Positions 1-4,749 of a stretch of DNA of 5,986 bases are shown one piece after another. The stretch is from Granulicella sp. (GTDB taxonomy: Bacteria > Acidobacteriota > Terriglobia > Terriglobales > Acidobacteriaceae): positions 1 through 5,986 of the forward strand of contig PKWK01000311.1 of assembly GCA_003133205.1 (NCBI GenBank), written 5' to 3'. Each line of letters begins with the position of its first letter. Within the stretch, counting starts at the first letter, position 1. The translations under genes and the position numbers were made by a program. Below the pieces are notes generated by a model. It was not told the DNA's origin and ran no database searches. It saw only the letters and a list, made by a program, of their open reading frames with translations.

Positions 1-130
1 CGCCATTCGGCCCCAGCAGCCCAACCACCTCGCCCTGCGCGATCTGCATGCTGACGCCGCGGACAACCTGGCGCCCCGCATAGGCTTTCCCAATATCTTC
101 CGTCTCGAGCGTCCGCAGCGGTTCCGTCAC
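1..130 (-). CDS. lptB: LptB, LPS-export ABC transporter ATPase (N-terminal part, cut by window edge)
   Basis: LptB is the cytoplasmic ATPase that powers lipopolysaccharide extraction by LptFG and its passage along LptC and LptA to the outer membrane. The visible part reads through an ETEDIGKAYAGRQVV stretch, then GEVVGLLGPNG, the start of the Walker A loop; the rest lies before position 1. This opening is characteristic of LptB rather than of generic ABC ATPases. The start is uncertain. I chose the GTG at 128-130 because it gives a family-typical N-terminus. An in-frame GTG at 221-223 would add 31 residues, overlap the TGA of the upstream gene as GTGA, and has a purine-rich GAAGGG about 6 nt before it. 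The added segment is only about 44% GC with weak third-position bias, so it looks more like a spacer. Order and strand suggest cotranscription with the LptC/LptA-like gene. Confidence 0.88.
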   Translation of the reverse strand, partial: MTEPLRTLETEDIGKAYAGRQVVRGVSMQIAQGEVVGLLGPNG

Positions 131-219
131 AATCGTCCCAACCCTCTCTTCCGTGTGCAGGTCTGCCTTATCCTTCGAGTTAACTCTCGTTTTGGTACTT
201 AGTCTCGAAAAAATCGAAT
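131..219 (-). other. AT-rich spacer or alternative 5' end of lptB
   Basis: This stretch is about 44% GC, clearly lower than the genes on either side. It contains a perfect 10-bp palindrome, GAGTTAACTC, at 177-186, and a 6-bp inverted repeat, TTCGAG at 174-179 with CTCGAA at 204-209. It is open in frame with lptB, so it could encode an N-terminal extension. Its composition fits better with an untranslated spacer, possibly carrying an internal promoter or regulatory site for lptB. No convincing -35/-10 pair was found. Confidence 0.35.
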
Positions 220-2901
220 TCACTGCTTTCCCTTCCCCTTTTTCCCGTCATTGCCGATCCGGGCATCCGTGTGCACTTCCTGCCCCGCTGCTCCCAGGGC
301 CTCAACAGTACCGCCGCCGCTCCCATCGCACGAACTCTGGAACCGCAAAGCGGCACCGGTCGTCGTGCCCTGCGCGTCCACCGCCTTGGGCGGAGCCTTG
401 CTGTCTCCAGTTAGCAGGAAGACCCGATCGCTCGCCGTATACACCAGGCGTTCTCCCGTGGCGCGCAGCCCCGGCTTATCCAGTTGGACGTGTCCCGTAG
501 CCACCACGCGATCCAGATCTCCCGCCAGCGCAGGCACAGCCCCCGTGCCGGCGCCGCCACCCCCCGTAACCTGCTGCCGGTAGACCGTAGCCTCGTTCGC
601 CCGGATCGTTCCGTCGAGAGTATCCGCACGAATACCCCCAGTGAAGTCCGCCTGCCGCTGAATCCCCGAATAAATCAGCCCGCCGCTAGCGATGCGCACC
701 ACGTTTGCCGATGCGCCATCCCCTCCTGCCGTTCCCGCGCCAGCCTTCCCAGCCACGGGATTTTCACACCCAGCTGTTCCCGACCCCGCCTTGGCCGCGC
801 CGCCTTTCGCCGCGCCGGGGGAACTTCTAGCGCTCATCAGCACCGTATGCACCTGCGCCGCCTGTGTCGCGGTCGACCACCCCGTCCCCGCCTCGCCCCG
901 CGCAATCAGCCGCTGCTGCGGACGCGAAAACTCAATCACCGGTGCCTGCACCTGGTCGCCGCCCTGCCACAGTCGCACTGGCTTGCCGTAAAAAGTCGCA
1001 ATATCGGTCGCCCGCTCCATATCAGCCCGATCCGCAAGAATATGCGTCGGCTGCACCACCCCACTGGGTGCTCCATTCATGACCGTCCCACCGTCATGAG
1101 TGGGATATCGCGCCGCAGCGTCCTGCACGTAATCCACCTTCACCCCGCCCACCGCGTGCGAGTCACCCGTCTTGTGGTCGAGCGCAACCTGGTTCGCCCA
1201 CAGTTCACTCCCCGCATCCGTCAACTCCACGCCGCCAGTCAGCGTCATGCGATCCTGATCGCCGTCATACACCGCCCGCTCGGCCATCGCCCGCTCCACA
1301 TCGTCGTGCGAACTCACCGGCCCCGTCTTTGCATCAGCCCGTGCCCGAGCCGGCGCGCGACGCGTCAACGTCACATGCCCCTGCTGCACAGCGCTCCACA
1401 GCGAGTCCAGGCCCACACCACCAGCCACCGGACTGCTCGGACTCGCCCCAGCCTTCCCTGCCACAGCCGCCGCCACCGGGCGCGTCCTCGCCCCGCCAGC
1501 CGCATTCTTCCCCCGGAACTTCGCGTCCAGCGTATCTCCAACGCTCGTCTGTTCGATCCCGTCCACACTCATTTGACGCAGCACCGTATGCCCGCGACCC
1601 GCAATTGTGTCGAGCTGCGGCGGCAGCTTCGCATCGCCCGTCGCAATCAGGTGCGCCTTCAGATCGTCCGCGGCCAACTCCGTCGTTCCCTCGCCACTAT
1701 TGCTCGCCAGGCTGCCATTGTTCACCACCGTCAGGTGCGGGCTGCCCGTCGCCTCCGCGTCCCGAAGCTGCGCCTTGCCCGCCTCCCCCGGCGCCCGTCC
1801 CGCCGGCGTCAGATCCGCGTCAACCTTCGCCGCAACCAGGTCGCGCGTGCTCCAAGGTTCCCGCGCCGCCTCCGACGCCCGCGTCCGCTCCGTCATGTGG
1901 ACCGCGCCGGTAAACACCGCATGTTGCGGCTGCGGCTTCGACTGCCCATCGAAGTTGATCGTCGCCACGTCCGCCTGTCCCCTCACCTGCCGCAGAGGCC
2001 TGTCCAGCGAGTACTTCACCGCTCCCGTCAGCACCGCCGTCTGCGGCTGACTCGCCGCCGTCAACGCAACATCGGCCCGCTGCGAAACCACCGTAGCGCC
2101 GTTCACCTCGGCCGTCACATTCCCCTGCGCCTCCACCCGCGACAGCGTTCCATCGGGCCGCCGATGCAGCGTGGCCTGCTCCGCCGCCGCCGTCCGCCCC
2201 GGCGAGCCGTACTTCGCATGGGTCAGCAATGCCTCCTGGTTGCGGTCGTCGAACTCCGCCGTCGCCGCTGTCAACAACACCGGACGCCCGCCCGCAACCC
2301 CGTTCATGCTCACCGCCGAGTGCAGCATCAACATGCCCGAATCACTGGAGTAATCCGCCCCCGTCGCGTGCCCCGTCATTCCGCCCGCCTGAAACTCGAT
2401 ATGCTCGCTGGTCGCCGCCACCCCAAGCTTCTCCAGATACACCAGGCCGCTGGTCGTCACGTGCAGCACCTTCGCTGCCTGCCCGTCTCCTGCCTGCCCC
2501 GCCGCCTCCGCAGCCGACTGCAGATCGATGTGCACCACCCCGGTCGCGCGCAGCACCCCGGCATTCGTGTCGTACTCAAACTCATCTCCCTGGATGTGGT
2601 CCTGGCGGTTCCCCTGCTTGCCGTAGAGAATGATGCTCACGTCGTGCAGCGTGATCTTCCCGTTGGTGTGCTCCTCCTTCTTCGCGGCATGGACGAACAA
2701 AACCGTCCTGCCTCCAATCGCACGAGAGAAGGTCACCCCACTTGCATCGCTTCTGATATTGATCCCAAGCTTGGCCGGCAGCCCCGCCAGAAAACGGTGC
2801 TTCACATAGCGCGCAGCCCCAATGAAGGCAGCGATCACCACCACCAGGAAGACCGCGCTCCCCACCAACCAAATCCTCAGCCTCTCAACCCGATTGCGCA
2901 T
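220..2901 (-). CDS. LptC/LptA (OstA)-like LPS-export protein, membrane-anchored, 893 aa
   Basis: Probable periplasmic bridge component of the Lpt machine, accepting LPS from LptB2FG and passing it toward the outer membrane. Residues 1-9 are basic, and 10-30 form one hydrophobic helix with no signal-peptidase site, so the protein is anchored in the inner membrane with its bulk in the periplasm. Residues about 40-125 resemble LptC (a basic strand-rich segment ending in an ATGVVHIDL-type strand). From about 145 onward come repeated OstA/LptA-type strand pairs: VEAQGNVTA (257), VLTGAVKYS (290), VFTGAVHMT (329), LTGGVEL (554), ADFTGGIRA (751), VVATGHVQL (799) and LLTGDSK (829). Ala/Gly/Pro-rich linkers lie at about 465-495, 690-732 and 779-793. 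Typical LptC and LptA are each about 180-200 aa, so this looks like a fusion with extra repeats. The ATG at 2901 lacks a strong ribosome site. The next gene is lptB, which supports the assignment. Residues 597-613 appear to derive from a REP-like hairpin. Boundaries of single domains are approximate. Confidence 0.85.
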   Translation of the reverse strand: MRNRVERLRIWLVGSAVFLVVVIAAFIGAARYVKHRFLAGLPAKLGINIRSDASGVTFSRAIGGRTVLFVHAAKKEEHTNGKITLHDVSIILYGKQGNRQDHIQGDEFEYDTNAGVLRATGVVHIDLQSAAEAAGQAGDGQAAKVLHVTTSGLVYLEKLGVAATSEHIEFQAGGMTGHATGADYSSDSGMLMLHSAVSMNGVAGGRPVLLTAATAEFDDRNQEALLTHAKYGSPGRTAAAEQATLHRRPDGTLSRVEAQGNVTAEVNGATVVSQRADVALTAASQPQTAVLTGAVKYSLDRPLRQVRGQADVATINFDGQSKPQPQHAVFTGAVHMTERTRASEAAREPWSTRDLVAAKVDADLTPAGRAPGEAGKAQLRDAEATGSPHLTVVNNGSLASNSGEGTTELAADDLKAHLIATGDAKLPPQLDTIAGRGHTVLRQMSVDGIEQTSVGDTLDAKFRGKNAAGGARTRPVAAAVAGKAGASPSSPVAGGVGLDSLWSAVQQGHVTLTRRAPARARADAKTGPVSSHDDVERAMAERAVYDGDQDRMTLTGGVELTDAGSELWANQVALDHKTGDSHAVGGVKVDYVQDAAARYPTHDGGTVMNGAPSGVVQPTHILADRADMERATDIATFYGKPVRLWQGGDQVQAPVIEFSRPQQRLIARGEAGTGWSTATQAAQVHTVLMSARSSPGAAKGGAAKAGSGTAGCENPVAGKAGAGTAGGDGASANVVRIASGGLIYSGIQRQADFTGGIRADTLDGTIRANEATVYRQQVTGGGGAGTGAVPALAGDLDRVVATGHVQLDKPGLRATGERLVYTASDRVFLLTGDSKAPPKAVDAQGTTTGAALRFQSSCDGSGGGTVEALGAAGQEVHTDARIGNDGKKGKGKQ
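1063..1104. repeat. REP-like hairpin inside the lptC/lptA-like coding sequence
   Basis: Arms CCATTCATGAC (1073-1083) and GTCATGAGTGG (1093-1103) pair over 11 positions with one mismatch, around a 9-nt loop. The flank ACTGGGTGCTCCA (1063-1075) matches 12 of 13 bases of the flank of the intergenic hairpin at 2957-2969, and both elements close with TGGG. In the gene it encodes a segment reading YPTHDGGTVMNGAPS (residues 599-613). I infer that a mobile REP-type element was inserted in frame or was domesticated there. Confidence 0.6.
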
Positions 2902-2956
2902 CCGTCCGCCACATCCATCTTCTCACCAGCCGCGCAAATGGGTCGCCCCCCCGCGA

Positions 2957-2992
2957 ACTGGGTGCCCCACATCTCGATTTTGAGATGTGGGT
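2957..2992. repeat. REP-type hairpin, perfect 10-bp stem
   Basis: CCCACATCTC (2966-2975), a six-base loop GATTTT, and GAGATGTGGG (2982-2991) form a perfect stem-loop. It lacks a U-tract on either strand, so an intrinsic terminator is unlikely, and its position between divergent genes also argues against one. The preceding ACTGGGTGCCCCA is shared, with one mismatch, by the copy inside the lptC/A-like gene. From memory, elements of this form are abundant in Acidobacteriaceae genomes; that has not been checked here. Confidence 0.7.
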
Positions 2993-3006
2993 CCCCGCCG
3001 AAGCGC

Positions 3007-3012
3007 TAGAAT
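3007..3012 (+). promoter_or_regulatory. Putative -10 element (TAGAAT) for the 256-aa gene
   Basis: TAGAAT differs from TATAAT at one base and ends 8 nt before the ATG at 3021. Transcription would then begin almost at the start codon, giving a leaderless mRNA. This fits the absence of any Shine-Dalgarno sequence before the gene. No good -35 box sits at 16-18 bp; the nearest TTGAGA (2980-2985) is 21 bp away. Confidence 0.4.
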
Positions 3013-3020
3013 GAACCCTC

Positions 3021-3791
3021 ATGGCCGACCGTCTTTACCTCAGCCTCTGGTATCCCAACTTCCGCCTCGAGACCCTCCCCGCGGCGCTCGCAGGAGTCCT
3101 CCGCCAGTTCTCCCTGGTCGGCGGAAAACGTGTCGCCGCCGCCGCCGCATACCCCATAAACTTCACTGAGCCGCCCACCTACCAGCGCATCTACGTCGAC
3201 CCCGGCCCCGACGCCTCCGTCAATCCCCCCGAAATCGACCCCAACGCCGAGTCAGGCGACTCCGTCATCGAAACCGCCGTCGCCGAAGCCACCGAACAAC
3301 TCCACGACGACATGGCCTACGAATTCGAAATGCGCTGGCAGCTATGGGCGCCCCAGCAGCCCGACGACGCCTTCAGCCGCACCGGCACCACCCCCGGCAT
3401 GGACGACGACGCACCCCAGCCGGACCAGGACCCCGACTTCGACGAGCCCGCCCTCATGGACCCCGACACCCCCTGGAAGCTCCGCACCCACACCGTCCGC
3501 ATCCTCGGCTTCGGCCCCAACTTCGACGTCGCAGGATACGAGCAGAACGGCCACCTCCTCGTCGACTTCGGCCTCGACACCCCCTGGGTTCCTGATGTGC
3601 CCCTCCACACCCTCGAAGACGAATCCCTCGACGAAGAAGCCCAGATCCACATCCAGCAAAACATCGAAAAACTCCTCGCCTTCACCCTGCTGGTCGAGAA
3701 AAACTGCGGCATCTCCAGCCGCCTCCTCTGGACCGAGTCCGGCGAACCCCTCGCCGAAAAACTAATAGCCCGCCTCCAGCGCGTCCACTAA
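3021..3791 (+). CDS. Uncharacterised acidic protein, 256 aa
   Basis: I do not recognise a named family. The start ATG is fixed by the TAGAAT hexamer just before it and by strong codon bias from the first codons. The N-terminus (residues 1-60; begins MADRLYLSLWYPNF, then a run of Ala at 39-43) looks like a compact fold, with no signal peptide and no transmembrane helix. Residues about 61-155 are Asp/Glu/Pro-rich, including DDDAPQPDQDPDFDEP (128-143), and are probably disordered; a helix-like stretch at 82-108 interrupts them. Residues 156-256 look ordered: strands around VRILGFGPNFDVAGYEQNGHLL, then a helix at about 204-227 and a C-terminal helix at 243-254. The sole cysteine is C229. The protein is probably cytoplasmic. 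Codons end almost always in C, as is usual for plus-strand genes here. It is divergent from the Lpt genes and followed by repeats, so it is likely a single-gene unit. The ORF is real; the function is unknown. Confidence 0.85.
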   Translation: MADRLYLSLWYPNFRLETLPAALAGVLRQFSLVGGKRVAAAAAYPINFTEPPTYQRIYVDPGPDASVNPPEIDPNAESGDSVIETAVAEATEQLHDDMAYEFEMRWQLWAPQQPDDAFSRTGTTPGMDDDAPQPDQDPDFDEPALMDPDTPWKLRTHTVRILGFGPNFDVAGYEQNGHLLVDFGLDTPWVPDVPLHTLEDESLDEEAQIHIQQNIEKLLAFTLLVEKNCGISSRLLWTESGEPLAEKLIARLQRVH

Positions 3792-3799
3792 CCCCTTTG

Positions 3800-3901
3800 T
3801 TTGTCATTCCCGCAGGGAATCCGCTTCTGTCCTATAGTTTGTCATTCCCGCAGGGAATCCGCGTGTGCCCTTTTGCTTGTCATTCCCGAAAGGGAATCCG
3901 C
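3800..3901. repeat. Three hairpin repeats of 25-26 nt at a 38-nt period
   Basis: Copies lie at 3800-3824, 3838-3862 and 3876-3901, with the core TTGTCATTCCCG and an AATCCGC end. Each holds an inverted repeat ATTCCC/GGGAAT with a loop of 3 nt (copies 1 and 2, GCA) or 4 nt (copy 3, GAAA). Repeat starts are exactly 38 nt apart both times, and the 13-nt spacers differ in sequence. The array fills most of the gap between two plus-strand genes. It resembles dispersed short palindromic repeats rather than CRISPR, whose spacers are much longer. The first copy begins 9 nt after the stop codon of the upstream gene, so it could stabilise or end that transcript. Confidence 0.8.
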
Positions 3902-3946
3902 TTTTGCTTTCCCGCCCCGCCGAATCCCCACACCGCACCCACCCCG

Positions 3947-3962
3947 TGGTACCGTACCATCC
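3947..3962 (+). promoter_or_regulatory. Palindrome and putative -10 just before the DUF3592-like gene
   Basis: TGGTAC (3947-3952) and GTACCA (3954-3959) are perfect inverted arms around a single C, ending 3 nt before the ATG at 3963. Within it, TACCGT at 3950-3955 (TAnnnT type) ends 7 nt before the ATG, a spacing that would give a leaderless transcript. There is no Shine-Dalgarno sequence. The palindrome could instead be an operator or chance; no -35 box is evident. Confidence 0.3.
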
Positions 3963-4397
3963 ATGATCTCCGGCATCCCAGACTCGTGGCGATACCTGGT
4001 TAATCACCCTCGCGTCTGGGTCGACATGATCAAGTACGCGCTCTACTTCCTCGGCGGCTGGGGAGTCGTCTACTTCCGCCGCTGGAAGAAGAGCCACAAC
4101 GAAAGCATCGCCCAGGGCTGGCCCTCCGTCGAAGGCCGCATCCTGAGCGGCAAGGTCGACCGCATCCCCAAAACCACCCGCTTCCTCGCCACCCTCACCT
4201 ACACCTACTTCGTCGAGGAATACCGCTCCGGCAAGTACACCCACGAATTCACAAAAGAATCCGACGCCGACGACTTCGTCCGCCAGATGAAAGACAAGTC
4301 AGTCCAGATCCGCTACAAGCAATCCAACCCCAACAAATCCGTCCTCGAACAAAGCGTCATCGAGCAACACATCCTGCTAGCCCCCCGCTTCGGCTAA
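3963..4397 (+). CDS. Small membrane protein, DUF3592-like, 144 aa
   Basis: Function unknown. Residues about 22-39 form one hydrophobic helix (IKYALYFLGGWGVVYF) followed by a basic RRWKK, which suggests a single membrane pass with the C-terminus in the cytoplasm by the positive-inside rule. The C-terminal domain starts at GWPSVEGRI (52-60), continues with a strand pair LATLTYTYFVEEYRSGKY (75-92), and ends with VQIRYKQSNPNKSVLEQ (114-130). This Trp-Pro-x-x-x-Gly opening and a closing Tyr...NPxxSVLE match the pattern I know for DUF3592 domains, from memory. The ATG at 3963 is preferred: an in-frame TTG at 3801 would translate the upstream repeats into an implausible Pro/Arg-rich leader of 54 residues. 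Codons end mainly in C. It is probably monocistronic, with repeats on both sides. Confidence 0.78.
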   Translation: MISGIPDSWRYLVNHPRVWVDMIKYALYFLGGWGVVYFRRWKKSHNESIAQGWPSVEGRILSGKVDRIPKTTRFLATLTYTYFVEEYRSGKYTHEFTKESDADDFVRQMKDKSVQIRYKQSNPNKSVLEQSVIEQHILLAPRFG

Positions 4398-4434
4398 CCC
4401 CACGCACCCACAAGCCCCACGTTTCTGCGTCTTC

Positions 4435-4552
4435 GCCCTTCGGATTAGCGTGGGCTTCCGCGCGTACTGAAAAGCTAGCACTTGCCCTTCGGATTAGCGT
4501 GGGCTTCCGCGCGTACTGAAAAGCTAGCACTTGCCCTTCGGATTAGCGTGGG
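4435..4552. repeat. 49-bp tandem repeat, about 2.4 copies
   Basis: Copy 1 is 4435-4483, copy 2 is 4484-4532, and a partial third copy of 20 nt is 4533-4552. Units begin GCCCTTCGGATTAGCGTGGG and carry a GCTAGC palindrome near their end. The first two units are identical by eye, pointing to recent duplication by slippage or unequal crossover. The third is cut exactly where the 94-bp element begins. No open frame of interest crosses it. Confidence 0.85.
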
Positions 4553-4553
4553 A

Positions 4554-4647
4554 CTTCAGAGGATGATGAAAAAGGCGACGATTTGAAAGGGCGCGACTTC
4601 AGTCGCGCCATAAACGCTTTCTCTTCAAGGTGGCTTTAGCCACTGAG
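4554..4647. repeat. 94-bp two-hairpin dispersed element, copy 1
   Basis: It starts CTTCAGAGGATGATG and ends TTTAGCCACTGAG, and is identical over all 94 bases to 5893-5986. It contains two stem-loops: GGCGCGACT/AGTCGCGCC (4590-4598 with 4601-4609, a 2-nt loop as written, or an 8-bp stem with a TTCA loop), and GTGGCT/AGCCAC (4630-4643). The stems are 20 nt apart. This paired-hairpin form is like REP/BIME elements, with a GGCTTTAGCC-type core that I remember as common in acidobacterial genomes. The true right end is unknown because copy 2 is cut by the window. Confidence 0.85.
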
Positions 4648-4657
4648 GGAATCTCCG

Positions 4658-4699
4658 CGTGGGGTAGGCGACTTTTTCAGCACCCTCTTCAGCCCCACG
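4658..4699. repeat. Long-loop inverted repeat CGTGGGG/CCCCACG
   Basis: A perfect 7-bp inverted repeat (4658-4664 with 4693-4699) encloses 28 nt that include a T5 run and two CTTCAG/TTCAGC-like words. It may be the continuation of the adjacent 94-bp element or a separate hairpin downstream of the convergent genes. Neither can be decided from this window. Confidence 0.4.
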
Positions 4700-4702
4700 A
4701 AT

Positions 4703-4731
4703 AAGGCCCAAGAACATCAGGGCCTTTTCTT
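4703..4731 (+). terminator. Rho-independent terminator, possibly bidirectional
   Basis: AAGGCCC (4703-4709) and GGGCCTT (4720-4726) form a 7-bp stem with a 10-nt loop, and TTTTCTT follows on the plus strand. It lies between convergent genes, 19 nt beyond the end of the minus-strand peroxidase gene. On the minus strand the stem is followed by the weaker TTATTCG, so termination of the peroxidase transcript is possible but less well supported. Confidence 0.6.
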
Positions 4732-4749
4732 CGCGGCGACCAAAGCCAC

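Larger units (their letters stand above)
2902..3020. promoter_or_regulatory. Divergent intergenic region between lptC/A-like and the unknown 256-aa gene
   Basis: The two genes diverge from this 119-bp region, so promoters for both should lie here or start within it. It holds a run of seven C at 2945-2951, the hairpin element at 2957-2992, and a TAGAAT hexamer at 3007-3012 before the plus-strand gene. No clear -35/-10 pair was found for the minus-strand gene, so its promoter may overlap the hairpin. Confidence 0.5.

Noticed and set aside
765..790. Another possible REP remnant in the lptC/A-like gene around GGGATTTTCACAC
   Set aside because: It recalls the tail of repeats I remember from related genomes, but no second copy or hairpin is visible in this window, so there is no internal support.
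484..3009. An 841-codon open frame on the plus strand opposite the lptC/A-like gene
   Set aside because: Its product is extremely rich in Arg, His and Pro with no domain pattern. It arises because GC-rich codon bias on the minus strand removes stops from this antisense frame. The minus-strand frame has a membrane anchor, OstA strand motifs and lptB next to it.
3317..3712. Minus-strand frames (131 and 105 codons) opposite the 256-aa gene
   Set aside because: They are Ser/Arg- or Gly/Val-rich shadows lacking ribosome sites; the plus frame has consistent codon bias and a plausible promoter.
3800..3901. Possible CRISPR array
   Set aside because: Repeats of 25-26 nt with a palindrome look suggestive, but the spacers are only 13 nt, there are just three copies, and no cas gene is present.
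3801..3962. N-terminal extension of the DUF3592-like protein from a TTG start
   Set aside because: It would translate the short repeats into a Pro/Arg-rich leader without codon bias; the ATG at 3963 begins the conserved-looking part.
4554..4647. Structured noncoding RNA or riboswitch
   Set aside because: The two stems are short, the element recurs in identical form at a second site with no matching downstream gene order, and it looks like a dispersed repeat.
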